A stretch of 64,000 nt of DNA, from the NCBI GenBank assembly GCA_019779905.1, contig JABAKE010000003.1, forward strand, positions 62,001 through 126,000, written 5' to 3'. Under the pieces are notes generated by a model. It saw nothing but the letters and a program-made list of their open reading frames with translations, did not search any database and was not told the DNA's origin. Source of the stretch: Modestobacter lapidis. GTDB taxonomy: Bacteria > Actinomycetota > Actinomycetes > Mycobacteriales > Geodermatophilaceae. The stretch's first letter is position 1. Each line of letters begins with the position of its first letter. Of this stretch, positions 24,693 to 34,334 are shown piece after piece. The translations under genes were made by a program, and so were the position numbers.

Positions 24693-25977
24693 AGGACCAC
24701 CCTTCCCCCCACACCTCGCAGGCTCGGCGCGGGCCCCTGAAGGGCGGCCGAGCTGGGTCGGCCGGCGGTTCGAGGTCACCGTGGGCCCGGTGGCGCACGG
24801 CGGGCACTGCGTGGCCCGCCACGAGGGCCGGGTGGTGTTCGTCCGGCACGCGCTGCCCGGTGAGCAGGTGATCGTGCTGGTGACCGAGGACCGGCACGCG
24901 AAGTACTGCCGGGCCGACGCCGTCGAGGTGCTGCAGGCACATCCCGAGCGGGTCGAGCGGCCGTGCCCGTACGCCGGACCCGGCCGCTGCGGCGGCTGCG
25001 ACTGGCAGCACGTGGCGCCGGCGCAACAGCGGCGGCTGAAGGCCGACGTCCTCACCGAGCAGTTCGCCCGGCTCGCCGGCATGGACGTCGCCGTCGAGGT
25101 CGAGGAGCTGCCCGGCGGCCCGCTGCGGTGGCGGTCGCGGGCGCGCTTCGCGGTGGACCGGTCCGGCCGGCCCGGGCTGCACCCGCACCGCTCCCGGGAG
25201 GTGCTGCCGCTCGCGGACTGCCCGATCACCATGGAACCGGCCGCCGCCGCCGTGCTCGGCCGCACCTGGCCGGGGGCGGGGGCGGTCGACGTCGCCGTCG
25301 ACTCCGAGGGCGCGATCAGCACGACCCGGCTGGACCGACGCGGCCATCCGCAGTCGACCCGGGTGGTGCCGGCGGGGGAGCACCGCGCCGTCGAGGCGTC
25401 CGGGCGGGCTGCCCGCCGGGCCTGGGACCGGGATTGGCAGGTCGAGGGCACCGGCTTCTGGCAGGTGCACCCGGGCGCCGCCGACGCGCTCGTGGGCGCC
25501 GTCGCCGGGTACGCGGCGATGATGAGCGGCGAGCGCGTGCTGGACCTGTACGCCGGCGTGGGGCTGTTCGGGGGCTCGCTGGCCTCGGCGGTCGGGCCGG
25601 CGGGCCGGGTGGTCTGCGTGGAGGCCGACGGCGGGGCGTGCGCCGCCGCGGACGCCAACCTGGCCGACCTGCCGCAGGCCGAGGTCTGGCAGGGCGACAT
25701 CGACGCCGAGGGCGTGAGCGGGCTGCTGGCCGAAGTGGGTTCCTTCGACGTCGTCGTGCTGGACCCGCCACGCGCCGGTGCCGGGCCCGGGGTGAGCCAG
25801 GCGCTCGCCGCCGCCGGTCCGCGGGCCGTCGTCTACGTGGCCTGCGATCCGGCGTCGCTGGCCCGGGACGTGGCCGCGTTCGCCGCGGCCGGCTACCGGC
25901 TGGCCGGGCTGCGCGCCTTCGACTGCTTCCCGATGACCGCCCACGTGGAGTGCGTCGCGCTGCTGGTCCCGGCCTGA
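24685..25977 (+). CDS. TRAM-domain class I SAM-dependent RNA methyltransferase (TrmA/RlmD family)
   Basis: The 430-residue protein combines a TRAM RNA-binding domain (about 22-80), an iron-sulfur cluster set (Cys94, Cys102, Cys105 plus a later Cys) and the uracil-5-methyltransferase core. The core has SAM motif VLDLYAGVGLFGGSLA, VVLDPPRAGAG and catalytic Cys387 in VACDPASLARD. It methylates a uridine in tRNA or rRNA; which one cannot be told. The ATG has an AGGAG site and overlaps the permease stop by 8 nt. The first ~20 codons translate a hairpin repeat, so the family domain starts only after them. Confidence 0.9.
   Translation: MAEGPPFPPHLAGSARAPEGRPSWVGRRFEVTVGPVAHGGHCVARHEGRVVFVRHALPGEQVIVLVTEDRHAKYCRADAVEVLQAHPERVERPCPYAGPGRCGGCDWQHVAPAQQRRLKADVLTEQFARLAGMDVAVEVEELPGGPLRWRSRARFAVDRSGRPGLHPHRSREVLPLADCPITMEPAAAAVLGRTWPGAGAVDVAVDSEGAISTTRLDRRGHPQSTRVVPAGEHRAVEASGRAARRAWDRDWQVEGTGFWQVHPGAADALVGAVAGYAAMMSGERVLDLYAGVGLFGGSLASAVGPAGRVVCVEADGGACAAADANLADLPQAEVWQGDIDAEGVSGLLAEVGSFDVVVLDPPRAGAGPGVSQALAAAGPRAVVYVACDPASLARDVAAFAAAGYRLAGLRAFDCFPMTAHVECVALLVPA
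24694..24749 (+). repeat. Hairpin repeat inside the methyltransferase N-terminus
   Basis: GGACCACCCTTC and GAAGGGCGGCC form the outer arms. The CTGC/GCAG pair of other copies is replaced here by CTTC/GAAG, a compensated change. It begins 1 nt after the permease stop and encodes part of the methyltransferase N-terminal tail. Confidence 0.72.
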
Positions 25978-26075
25978 CCGGTCCAGCACGGGGCTGGTGC
26001 GCTGAGCATCACCTGCAGCGGGATCCAGGGGGCGGCGCCGCATGCCGTCCCTGGCCGGCCGGTCAGACTGGACCC

Positions 26076-26444
26076 GTGGACGCCGCACTGCCGCCCGGCT
26101 GGCCCGACGAGGTCGCCCCGCCGGGCGCTCCGGACTGGGAGCGCACGGCGGTCGCCTGGCTCTACGACCAGGTGCCGCCGGACTACCGCGCCCACGAGGT
26201 GCTGCGCCAGTACCCGGTGCTGCTCGCCCGGTTCGCCGCCGACCACCTCACCGCCGGCCTGGAGGCCGCCCGCGCCGGCTGGCGGACGGTGCGGGTGGAG
26301 CTGGCCGACCAGCTGCCGCCGGCCGCGATGGAGGCCGCGATCAGCGCCTACGAGCGCGAGGGGCAACGGCTGGCCCGCGCCGCGCGGGGCGTGGAGGTCG
26401 TCGCCGGCGCCCTCCGCGGTGAGCGCTGGGTACCGCGGCTGTAG
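26076..26444 (+). CDS. Small actinobacterial protein, unknown
   Basis: This 122-residue soluble protein is mostly helical. It has the run TAVAWLYDQVPPDYRAHEVL, then LLARFAADHLTAGLEAAR and the ending GEVAGALRGE-like VVAGALRGERWVPRL. I recognise no domain. GC-rich third positions throughout support coding. The GTG start is preceded at 6 nt by CAGACT, in the position of a leaderless -10. The gene starts 98 nt after the methyltransferase stop. Confidence 0.65.
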   Translation: MDAALPPGWPDEVAPPGAPDWERTAVAWLYDQVPPDYRAHEVLRQYPVLLARFAADHLTAGLEAARAGWRTVRVELADQLPPAAMEAAISAYEREGQRLARAARGVEVVAGALRGERWVPRL

Positions 26445-26488
26445 GAAGTCGATGGAGCCCGACGGTGCCGGTCCGGCAGGATCGGCCC

Positions 26489-27154
26489 GTGACCGGCGCC
26501 GACTACCCCCCGACCGCACGCACCCGGGCGTCCCGCAGCCGGGAGCGGGTGTCCTACGACCGGGCGACGGTGCACGCGGTCCTCGACGAGGCGGTCGTGT
26601 GCCACGTCGGGTTCGTCGTCGACGGGCGGCCGGTCGTCCTGCCGCAGCTGCACACCCGGGTGGGGGAGCGGCTGTACCTGCACGGCTCCACCGGCGCCCG
26701 GGCGCTCCGGATGGCCGGGGGCGACGGGCTCGACGTCTGCGTCACCGTGACCCTGCTCGACGGGCTGGTGCTGGCCCGCTCCGCGTTCCACCACTCGATC
26801 AACTACCGGTCGGTGGTCGCCCACGGCACCGCCGTCGTCGTCGACGACCCGGACGAGAAGTCCGCAGCGCTGATCGCGCTGGTGGACGGCGTCGTCCCCG
26901 GCCGGTCGGCGGGCAGCCGCGTTCCCGACCGCCGCGAGCTCGCCGCCACCACGGTGTTGCGGCTCGACCTGGCCGAGGTGTCGGTGAAGGTGCGCAGCGG
27001 CCCGCCCTCGGACGAGCCGGCGGACGTGTCGCTGCCGTACTGGGCCGGGGTCCTGCCGGTCGGCACGGTCGTGGGCGCCCCGGTGGCCGCGCCGGACGTC
27101 CCGCCGGGCACCGCAGTCCCCGCGCACGTGATCGCCCGCACTGGCGGCCGCTGA
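26489..27154 (+). CDS. Pyridoxamine 5'-phosphate oxidase family protein
   Basis: This 221-residue split-barrel flavoprotein has AVLDEAVVCHVGFVVDGRPV, LPQLHTRVGERLYLHGS, and FHHSINYRSVVAHGTAVVV. This is the FMN- or F420-binding nitroreductase/PPOx subgroup with the H-H-S-x-N-Y-R-S block; the substrate is unknown. It is probably not the vitamin B6 enzyme itself because the PdxH C-terminal motif is absent. I place the start at the GTG at 26489, 6 nt after CAGGAT, rather than at an upstream GTG at 26465. Confidence 0.82.
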   Translation: MTGADYPPTARTRASRSRERVSYDRATVHAVLDEAVVCHVGFVVDGRPVVLPQLHTRVGERLYLHGSTGARALRMAGGDGLDVCVTVTLLDGLVLARSAFHHSINYRSVVAHGTAVVVDDPDEKSAALIALVDGVVPGRSAGSRVPDRRELAATTVLRLDLAEVSVKVRSGPPSDEPADVSLPYWAGVLPVGTVVGAPVAAPDVPPGTAVPAHVIARTGGR

Positions 27155-27202
27155 GCCGTTCCCGGTCTCCTCGTCCACCGGGGCAGGTGCGCCGTGCGCG
27201 GT

Positions 27203-27208
27203 TACAGT
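27203..27208 (+). promoter_or_regulatory. Possible -10 of the dxs promoter
   Basis: TACAGT within GGTTACAGTGGG lies in the 117-nt gap before dxs and would give a leader of about 57 nt. No -35 box is evident. Confidence 0.35.
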
Positions 27209-27271
27209 GGGACATCCCGGCGGTGTGCCACCCGTTCAGCCCCGTCGACGTCGAAGGGACCTTGTCGCGTC

Positions 27272-29218
27272 GTGTCGCTGCTCCGCTCGCTGACCGGTCC
27301 TGCGGACCTCCGGGCACTCCAGCCCGACCAGCTGCCCGTTCTCGCCGCCGAGATCCGCGACGCCCTCGTCTCTGCCGTCGCCAAGACCGGCGGGCACCTC
27401 GGCCCCAACCTCGGCGCGGTCGAACTGACCATCGCCGTGCACCGGGTGTTCGAGTCCCCGCGCGAGCCGATCGTCTTCGACACCGGCCACCAGGCGTACG
27501 TGCACAAGCTGCTGACCGGCCGGCTCGACGGCTTCGAGCAGCTGCGCCAGCGCGGCGGGCTCTCCGGCTACCCCAGCCGCACGGAGAGCGAGCACGACTG
27601 GGTGGAGAACAGCCACGCGTCGACGTCGCTGTCCTACGCCGACGGGCTGGCCAAGGCCTTCGCCGTCCGCGGGGAGCGCCGCCCGGTGGTCGCCGTGATC
27701 GGCGACGGCGCCCTCACCGGCGGGATGGCCTGGGAGGCGCTGAACAACATCGCCGCCGCCCAGGACCGGCCGGTGGTCATCGTGGTCAACGACAACGGCC
27801 GTTCCTACTCGCCGACCATCGGCGGGGTCGCCGACGCGCTGGCCACGTTGCGGCTCCGCCCCGGCTACGAGCAGGCGCTGGACGCCGTCCGCCAGGCGCT
27901 GCACAAGGCCCCCGTCGTCGGCTCGACGCTGTACGACGCCCTGCACGCGATCAAGAAGGGCCTCAAGGACGTCCTGTCCCCGCAGGGGATGTTCGAGGAC
28001 CTCGGCATGAAGTACGTCGGTCCGGTCGACGGCCACGACGTCGAGGTGATGGAGTCCGCGCTGCGCCGGGCCCGGTCCTTCGGCGGCCCGGTGATCGTGC
28101 ACGCCGTGACCACCAAGGGCTTCGGCTACCCGCCGGCCGAGACCGACACCGTCGACGCCTGGCACTCCACCGGCGTCTTCGAGCCCGACAGCGGGCTGTC
28201 CTCGGCCGCCAAGGGCCCGGAGTGGACCGACGCGTTCGCCGACGAGCTCGTGCGGATCGGCACCGAGCGCTCCGACGTCGTCGCCATCACCGCCGCGATG
28301 CTGCACCCGACCGGCCTGGCTCCGTTCGCCGAGCGCTTCCCCGAGCGCACCTACGACGTCGGCATCGCCGAGCAGCACGCGCTCACCTCGGCGGCCGGCC
28401 TTGCCATGGGCGGCCTGCACCCGGTCGTGGCGATCTACTCGACCTTCCTCAACCGGGCGTTCGACCAGTTGCTCATGGACGTCGCGCTGCACCGCCAGCC
28501 GGTCACCGTCGTCCTGGACCGGGCCGGCGTGACCGGCTCGGACGGCGCTTCGCACAACGGCATGTGGGACATGTCGATCGCCTCGATCGTCCCCGGGCTG
28601 CGGCTGGCCGCGCCCCGGGACGAGCCGACGCTGCGCGAGGCGCTGCGCGAGGCGGTCGCGGTGACCGACGGCCCCACCGTGGTCCGGTTCCCCAAGGGCG
28701 CGCTGCCGGTCGAGGTGCCCGCGCTGGAGCGCCGCGGTCCGGTCGACGTGCTGCGCCGCGGGGCCTCCCCGGAGGTGCTGCTGGTGGCCGCCGGCGCGAT
28801 GGTGCCGATGTGCCTCGCCGCCGCCGAGCGCGCCGCCGACCACGGCATCGACGTCACGGTCGTCGACCCCCGCTGGGTGATGCCGGTCGCCGCTGAACTC
28901 GTGGCGCTGGCATCCGGTTTCCGGCTGGTCGTCACCGTCGAGGACGGCGGCCGGGCCGGCGGGCTCGGCTCGCTGGTCACCCGGGCGATGCAGGACGCCG
29001 ACAGCGACGTGCCGGTGCGCACCATGGGGCTGCCCCAGCAGTTCTTCGAGCACGGCAGCCGCGGCCAGGTGCTGGCCGACGCCGGGCTCACCGAGCAGGA
29101 CGTCGCCCGTCGGGTCGTCGAGTGGGCCGCCCGGCTCGCCGACCGCCCGAACGGCGCCAACACCGTCGCTCCGGTCTCCGACACCGAGGGCCAGCAGGTC
29201 GAGGGCCAGCAGCAGTGA
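27272..29218 (+). CDS. dxs: 1-deoxy-D-xylulose-5-phosphate synthase
   Basis: This 648-residue TPP enzyme condenses pyruvate and glyceraldehyde-3-phosphate, the first step of the MEP isoprenoid pathway. The N-terminus ([30 protein letters not shown]), the TPP motif [16 protein letters not shown], and the transketolase domain ([28 protein letters not shown]) are all intact. The GTG at 27272 gives the standard N-terminus. It overlaps the thiamine-binding protein gene by GTGA, coupling a TPP-dependent enzyme to a thiamine binder. Confidence 0.96.
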   Translation: MSLLRSLTGPADLRALQPDQLPVLAAEIRDALVSAVAKTGGHLGPNLGAVELTIAVHRVFESPREPIVFDTGHQAYVHKLLTGRLDGFEQLRQRGGLSGYPSRTESEHDWVENSHASTSLSYADGLAKAFAVRGERRPVVAVIGDGALTGGMAWEALNNIAAAQDRPVVIVVNDNGRSYSPTIGGVADALATLRLRPGYEQALDAVRQALHKAPVVGSTLYDALHAIKKGLKDVLSPQGMFEDLGMKYVGPVDGHDVEVMESALRRARSFGGPVIVHAVTTKGFGYPPAETDTVDAWHSTGVFEPDSGLSSAAKGPEWTDAFADELVRIGTERSDVVAITAAMLHPTGLAPFAERFPERTYDVGIAEQHALTSAAGLAMGGLHPVVAIYSTFLNRAFDQLLMDVALHRQPVTVVLDRAGVTGSDGASHNGMWDMSIASIVPGLRLAAPRDEPTLREALREAVAVTDGPTVVRFPKGALPVEVPALERRGPVDVLRRGASPEVLLVAAGAMVPMCLAAAERAADHGIDVTVVDPRWVMPVAAELVALASGFRLVVTVEDGGRAGGLGSLVTRAMQDADSDVPVRTMGLPQQFFEHGSRGQVLADAGLTEQDVARRVVEWAARLADRPNGANTVAPVSDTEGQQVEGQQQ

Positions 29219-29520
29219 CCCCGCCGGTCGGTGCGTCGCTGGTCATCGCCGAGATCCAGGTCGCGCCGTCCCCGCCGGGCCGGCCGGACGACCGGCATGC
29301 GCACGTGGAGGCCGCGATCGCCGTCATCCGGGCTTCCGGGCTGCGCTGCGAGGTGGGTGCGCTGGGCACCACGCTGGAGGGCGACGCCGACACCGTCTGG
29401 GCCACGCTGCGCGCCGCGCACGAGGCGATGCTGGCGGCCGGTGCGACGGCGGGAATCTCGCACGTCAAGGTGGCGACGGTGAACCGCACCATGGACAGCC
29501 TCACGCACAAGTTCCGCTGA
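29215..29520 (+). CDS. Thiamine-binding protein (MTH1187/DUF77 family)
   Basis: This 101-residue ferredoxin-like protein has [15 protein letters not shown] at the start, [20 protein letters not shown] in the middle and [19 protein letters not shown] at the end, the DUF77/YkoF-like pattern. Such proteins bind thiamine or its pyrimidine part, and hypotheses include cofactor buffering. The GTG overlaps the dxs stop by 4 nt, so it is translated with a TPP enzyme. Confidence 0.85.
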   Translation: MTPPVGASLVIAEIQVAPSPPGRPDDRHAHVEAAIAVIRASGLRCEVGALGTTLEGDADTVWATLRAAHEAMLAAGATAGISHVKVATVNRTMDSLTHKFR

Positions 29521-29574
29521 CCCACCGCTCGTGCCGACCTCGCCGCGCGTGAGGAGGTAGGGGAGTCGACGCGG

Positions 29575-29712
29575 GTGGACCTGGTCGGCCCGGGGGCCGG
29601 ATGGCGCGGCACGCCGCTGGCGCTGCCGCTGCACGACGACCTGCACATCGTCATCGCGAGCGATCGGAACGCGAACAGCCAGCTGTCGCAGGCGACGTTC
29701 ACCACGGACTGA
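29575..29712 (+). CDS. Orphan 45-codon reading frame, possible gene remnant
   Basis: A GTG-initiated frame runs 45 codons to TGA with strongly GC-biased third positions (only gga and gat break the bias), as in real genes here. The frame is open further upstream but has no start codon and no usable ribosome-binding site. It could be the C-terminal scrap of a decayed gene or a genuine small protein. I do not recognise the product (it ends SQLSQATFTTD). Confidence 0.35.
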   Translation: MDLVGPGAGWRGTPLALPLHDDLHIVIASDRNANSQLSQATFTTD

Positions 29713-29731
29713 GCCCCGTCGCTGCGCCGCC

Positions 29732-30820
29732 TCAGCCGGCGGCGATCGCCTCGACCAGCAGGTCGCGGGTCAGCTCGACCTGCCACTCCCGGGCCCCGCC
29801 GGCGCGCAGGACGGCGGCCACCGCGTCGGCGTCCGCCGGGGACGGTGGGCTCCAGACCAGGCGGCGCATCAGGTCCGGGGACAGCAGGTTCTCCACCGGC
29901 ACCGACCACTCCTCGGACACCCGGGTCAGCCCGGCCCGGGCGACCTTCAGCCGGGCCGCGGCCGCCGGGTCGCGGTCGGCCCAGCGGTTCGCCGGCGGCG
30001 GGCCGTCACCGGGACGGCTGTGCGGCGGCAGCTCGCCCTCGGGGATCGCGCGGCCACGGGCCAGGGCGCCGAACCAGGTACCCACCAGCTTGCGGTTGGC
30101 CCGGCCGCGGAACACCGGCAGCTCGAGCAGCGCGCTCTCGGTCTTCGGATCGGCCTGCACCGCCGACACGATCGCCGCGTCGGGCAGCACCCGCCCCGGC
30201 GCGATGTCGCGGCGCCGGGCCAGCTCGTCGCGGGCCTGCCACAGCGACCGGAGCATCCCCAGCTGCCGGCGGTTGCGCAGCCCCTGCATGCCGGAGGTGC
30301 GCCGCCACGGGTCGACCCTGGCGGCGGGCGGGCCGGCGGCGAGGATCGCCTGGAACTCCTGCCGCGCCCACTCGGTCTTGCCCTGGTCGGCGAGGATCGC
30401 GGCCAGCGCGTCGCGCAGGTCGACCAGCACCTCGACGTCGAGCGCGGCGTAGACCAGCCAGTCCCGGGGCAGCGGGCGGGTGCTCCAGTCGGCGGCCGAG
30501 TGGCCCTTCTGCAGCGCGAAGCCGAGCAGCGACTCGACCACCGGGCCCAGCCCCACCCGGGGCAGGCCGGCCAGCCGCGCGGCGAGTTCGGTGTCGAACA
30601 GCCGGCCGGGCACGAGCCCGATCTCGGCCAGGCAGGGCAGGTCCTGGTTGGCGGCGTGCAGCACCCACTCGGTGTCGGCGATGGCCTCCTGGACGACCGA
30701 GAGGTCGGGCAGCGGGACCGGGTCGACGAGGCCGGTGCCCGAGCCGGTGCGGCGCAGCTGGACGAGGTAGGCACGCTGCCCGTAGCGGTAGCCCGACGCG
30801 CGCTCGGCGTCCACGGCCAC
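29732..30820 (-). CDS. RNase D-like 3'-5' exonuclease with HRDC domain
   Basis: The 362-residue reading begins at GTG 30820 and shows DEDD exonuclease motifs: VDAERASGYRYGQRAYLVQL (motif I at the extreme N-terminus), WVLHAANQDLPCL (motif II) and YAALDVEVLVDL (motif III). HRDC-type helical domains follow (QARDELARRRDIAPGRVLPD). The protein is predicted to trim structured RNA 3' ends. The frame stays open upstream with family-like sequence (PLLAPRDGLPPVIDTSTALV) but contains no ATG, GTG or TTG, so the true start may be a CTG near 31018. Confidence 0.85.
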   Translation of the reverse strand: MAVDAERASGYRYGQRAYLVQLRRTGSGTGLVDPVPLPDLSVVQEAIADTEWVLHAANQDLPCLAEIGLVPGRLFDTELAARLAGLPRVGLGPVVESLLGFALQKGHSAADWSTRPLPRDWLVYAALDVEVLVDLRDALAAILADQGKTEWARQEFQAILAAGPPAARVDPWRRTSGMQGLRNRRQLGMLRSLWQARDELARRRDIAPGRVLPDAAIVSAVQADPKTESALLELPVFRGRANRKLVGTWFGALARGRAIPEGELPPHSRPGDGPPPANRWADRDPAAAARLKVARAGLTRVSEEWSVPVENLLSPDLMRRLVWSPPSPADADAVAAVLRAGGAREWQVELTRDLLVEAIAAG

Positions 30821-31166
30821 CGGGCCGGTGCCGGCGGCCAGCGCCGCGGCGTAGTCGACCAGCGCGGTCGAGGTGTCGATGACCGGGGGGAGCCCGTCGC
30901 GCGGGGCCAGCAGGGGAACGGCGGTGGGCTCGTCGGGAGCCTCCGCGTCCGCACCCGCGATGGGGGCGGCGACGGTCGGCTCCTCCGGGGTGCCGGCGCC
31001 GGACAGGTCGGTGCTCAGCAGAGCACCCCCGTGACCGGTGCGAGGCGGACGCCGGCGGCCCGGTACAGGCCCAGCGACATCCGGCCTCCCGTCATCGGCC
31101 GGTCGGAGGTGACCGGCGCGTCCGGTGCGGCTCCGAGCGGCCGCACCGGGGTTTCGTGGGGGGAGT

Positions 31167-31778
31167 CTAGGCGCCGGTGCCGACGGTCTGCCCGCCCGCG
31201 CCCAGCAGGTGCACGCCTTCCGGCGGCAGGCCCGCTGCCTGGGCGAGCACCTCGAGGTAGGCGCGCAGGTGCCGGTCCAGCGTGGTGCCCTCCGCCGTCC
31301 AGGACGCGCGGATCTCGACGTCCACCGAGTGCTCGGGGGCGGCGATCTCGCCGAAGCGGGTGGAGGCGGTCCGGGTGACGGTGCCGCCCACGTGGTGGTG
31401 CTCGGCGCCGCTGTCGGCCAGGGCGTCGGTGAGCCAGCTCCAGGCGACCTCGGAGAACATGGCGTCGTCCACCATGTGCTCGTCGGTGACCGCGGTGACG
31501 TAGCCGACGCAGCGGGTGGTACCGGCCCACGCCTGGTGTCCGGCCGGGTCGAACAGCACGATGAACCGGCCGCTGGCGATCTCGACCTCGTCGTCGCCGT
31601 CGGGCTCGCCGACGGTCAGCGCGACCGCGTGGGCGTAGGGCGCCAGCCGCTGCGGCGCCGGGATGTGCTCGACGACCACCTCGGGGCGGACCCGGACGGT
31701 GGACAGCGCCTCGAGGGCGGCCCGGAACGGGGCAGGGACCTGCACGTCGTCGTCGGGACGGGTGCGTTGCGGAGCCAC
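31167..31778 (-). CDS. DUF3000 domain protein
   Basis: This 203-residue soluble protein has [53 protein letters not shown] and a C-terminal [20 protein letters not shown], the DUF3000 pattern. The family is actinobacterial, lies between the RNase D-like gene and hemE, and has no assigned function. The GTG at 31778 is chosen because TACCCT lies 6 nt upstream. It is divergent from hemE. Confidence 0.88.
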   Translation of the reverse strand: MAPQRTRPDDDVQVPAPFRAALEALSTVRVRPEVVVEHIPAPQRLAPYAHAVALTVGEPDGDDEVEIASGRFIVLFDPAGHQAWAGTTRCVGYVTAVTDEHMVDDAMFSEVAWSWLTDALADSGAEHHHVGGTVTRTASTRFGEIAAPEHSVDVEIRASWTAEGTTLDRHLRAYLEVLAQAAGLPPEGVHLLGAGGQTVGTGA

Positions 31779-31784
31779 CTGCGC

Positions 31785-31790
31785 AGGGTA
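31785..31790 (-). promoter_or_regulatory. Leaderless -10 of the DUF3000 gene
   Basis: TACCCT lies 6 nt before the GTG, with no ribosome-binding site. Confidence 0.55.
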
Positions 31791-31864
31791 GGTCCGATCG
31801 GGCGCCCGGCGGGGTCCCGACGCGCCGCCGTGGGCCGCCGGGGCCGTCTGGGAGCATCGACCCC

Positions 31865-32926
31865 GTGGGAACACCTGGAGGACCGTCCGCGACCCCCGGC
31901 CCCGCCGACTCGGACCTCGTCCGCGCCGCGCGCGGCCTGCCCGTCTCCCGCACGCCGGTGTGGTTCATGCGCCAGGCCGGGCGCTCGCTGCCGGAGTACC
32001 GGGCGCTGCGCGCCGGGACGGCGATGCTGCAGGCCTGCCAGGACCCCGACCTGGTCACCGAGATCACCATGCAGCCGGTCCGCCGGCACGGGGTGGACGC
32101 CGCGATCCTGTTCTCCGACATCGTGCTGCCGTTGGTGGTGGCCGGCGTCGACATCGAGATCAAGCCCGGGATCGGCCCGGTCGTCGCGCACCCGGTGCGC
32201 ACCGTCGCCGACGTCGACGCGCTCCCGCCGCTGGAACCCGACCGGCTGGACTTCCTGGTCACCGCGGTCCGCCGGCTGGTCGCCGAGCTCGGCCCCACAC
32301 CGCTGATCGGCTTCGCCGGTGCCCCGTTCACCCTGGCCACGTACCTGATCGAGGGCGGCCCCTCCAAGGAGCACGCCCGCACCAAGGCCTTCATGTACGC
32401 CGAGCCCGCGGCCTGGCAGCGGCTGCTGGAGCACCTCGCCGTCTCCGCGGCCGTCTTCCTCCGGGCCCAGATCGGCGCCGGCGCGTCGGCCGTCCAGCTG
32501 TTCGACTCCTGGGCCGGGGTGCTGTCGGCCGCCGACTACGCCGAGCGGGTGCTGCCGCACTCCCGGGCGGTCTTCGACGGGCTCGGCGACGCGGACGTGC
32601 CGCGGGTCCACTTCGGCGTGGGCACCGGGGAGCTGCTGCCGCTGATCGGTGACGCCGGTGCCGACATGGTGGGCGTCGACTGGCGGGTGCCGCTGGACGA
32701 GGCCGCCCGCCGGGTCGGACCCGGCTACTCGCTGCAGGGCAACCTCGACCCCGCCGTGCTGCTGGCCGACCGGGCCACCGTCGACCGGGAGGTCACCCGG
32801 GTCGTGCAGCAGGGCCGCGCCGCCCGCGGGCACGTCTTCAACCTCGGCCACGGTGTGCTGCCCGACACCGACCCCGGCGTCCTGACCCACGTGGTCGAGC
32901 TGGTGCACGAGCTCTCGCAGCGATGA
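31865..32926 (+). CDS. hemE: Uroporphyrinogen decarboxylase
   Basis: This 353-residue enzyme decarboxylates uroporphyrinogen III to coproporphyrinogen III. The N-terminal [17 protein letters not shown] is the substrate-carboxylate motif, and [16 protein letters not shown] is the second signature; the conserved Asp in LFSDIVLPL is present. The GTG has no ribosome-binding site; GAGCAT 7 nt upstream could be a weak leaderless -10. hemY follows after 22 nt. Confidence 0.96.
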   Translation: MGTPGGPSATPGPADSDLVRAARGLPVSRTPVWFMRQAGRSLPEYRALRAGTAMLQACQDPDLVTEITMQPVRRHGVDAAILFSDIVLPLVVAGVDIEIKPGIGPVVAHPVRTVADVDALPPLEPDRLDFLVTAVRRLVAELGPTPLIGFAGAPFTLATYLIEGGPSKEHARTKAFMYAEPAAWQRLLEHLAVSAAVFLRAQIGAGASAVQLFDSWAGVLSAADYAERVLPHSRAVFDGLGDADVPRVHFGVGTGELLPLIGDAGADMVGVDWRVPLDEAARRVGPGYSLQGNLDPAVLLADRATVDREVTRVVQQGRAARGHVFNLGHGVLPDTDPGVLTHVVELVHELSQR

Positions 32927-32948
32927 CCCCGCCCACCCCTTCCGCCCG

Positions 32949-34334
32949 ATGACCCGGCTGGTCGTCGTCGGCGCCGGCATCACCGGGCTCACCGCCGCCT
33001 ACGAGTGGCACCGCGCCCGCCCCGACGACGAGGTCGTCGTCCTGGAGGCGTCGGGCCGGATCGGCGGCAAGCTCGACCGGGTCCGGCTGGCCGGACAGTG
33101 GTACGACACCGGACCCGAGGCGATGCTCGCCCGGGTGCCCGAGGCGGTGCAGCTGGTCGAGGACCTCGGGCTGGCCGGCCAGCTGGTCGCGCCGGCCACC
33201 ACGCAGGCGTCGATCGTCCTGCCCGACGGCCGGCACCCGCTGCCGCCGGGCACGGTCCAGGGCGTGCCGACCTCCGCGGACGGCTTGGACGGCGTGCTCA
33301 CCCCGGCCGGGGTGGCCCGGGTGCGGGCCGAGGCCGACCTGCCGCCGCTGCACCTCGACCCGAACGGCGACGTGACAGTGGGCGGGCTGCTCCGCGAGCG
33401 GCTCGGCGACGAGGTGGTCGACCGGCTGGTCGAGCCGCTGCTCGGCGGGGTCTACGCCGGCCGGCCCGACGACCTCTCGCTGGCCGCCACCATGCCGGCG
33501 CTGGCCGCGCAGCTGCGCCGGGCACCGTCGGTGCTCGCCGGGGCGCTCGCCGCCCGCGAGGCCGGTGCGCGCAGCCGCGGCGACGCCGACGGGCCGGTGT
33601 TCGTCACCGTCGCCGACGGGATCGGCTCGCTGCCCGCCGCCCTCGTCGCGGCGTCCCGGGCCGACATCCGGCTGCGCACCCCGGCGCACGCGCTGCGCCA
33701 CTCCGGCTCCGGGTTCGAGCTGTCGGTCGGCCCGGCCGGGTCGCCGCACATCCTGACCGCGGACGCGGTGGTCGTCACCGCACCGGCCGGCAAGGCCGCC
33801 CGGCTGCTCGCCGGCGTCGCCCCCGGAGCGGAGGAACCGTTGCGGGGCATCCCGTACGCGTCGATGGCCGTGGTCGCCATGGCGTTCCCCGCCCAGCCGG
33901 TGGCCGCCGGATCCGGGCTGCTCGTGCCGCCGGTGACCGGGCGGCTGGTGAAGGGCGTGACGATCTCCTCGGCCAAGTGGCCGCACCTGTCCGGGGGCGC
34001 CGACGGCGCCGGGGTGCTGCGGGTGCGGTCGTCGGTGGGCCGGTACCGCGACGAGTCGCAGCTGCAGCGGTCCGACGAGGACCTCACCGCGGCCGTCGTC
34101 GCCGACGTCGCCGACCTGCTCGACCTCGAACGCCCCGAGCCGCTGGAGACCCACCTGGTCCGGTGGGGCGGGGGGCTGCCGCAGTACCTGGTCGGGCACC
34201 CGCAGCGGGTCACCGCCGTCCTGGACGCCGTCGGGGCCGTGCCCGGGCTGGCCGTCGCCGGTGCCGCCTACGGCGGCGTCGGGGTGCCGGCCTGCATCCG
34301 GGGCGCCCGCCGCGCCGTCGCGGCGCTGCTGTGA
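32949..34334 (+). CDS. hemY: Coproporphyrinogen III oxidase (HemY/CgoX type)
   Basis: This 461-residue FAD flavoprotein begins with the dinucleotide fold VVVGAGITGLTAAYEWHR and the second FAD block VVLEASGRIGGKL, and ends with the FAD-binding GAAYGGVGVPACIRGA. In actinobacteria HemY acts in the coproporphyrin-dependent pathway, oxidising coproporphyrinogen III to coproporphyrin III. The hemQ gene downstream agrees with this. Its stop overlaps the EamA gene by GTGA. Confidence 0.94.
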   Translation: MTRLVVVGAGITGLTAAYEWHRARPDDEVVVLEASGRIGGKLDRVRLAGQWYDTGPEAMLARVPEAVQLVEDLGLAGQLVAPATTQASIVLPDGRHPLPPGTVQGVPTSADGLDGVLTPAGVARVRAEADLPPLHLDPNGDVTVGGLLRERLGDEVVDRLVEPLLGGVYAGRPDDLSLAATMPALAAQLRRAPSVLAGALAAREAGARSRGDADGPVFVTVADGIGSLPAALVAASRADIRLRTPAHALRHSGSGFELSVGPAGSPHILTADAVVVTAPAGKAARLLAGVAPGAEEPLRGIPYASMAVVAMAFPAQPVAAGSGLLVPPVTGRLVKGVTISSAKWPHLSGGADGAGVLRVRSSVGRYRDESQLQRSDEDLTAAVVADVADLLDLERPEPLETHLVRWGGGLPQYLVGHPQRVTAVLDAVGAVPGLAVAGAAYGGVGVPACIRGARRAVAALL

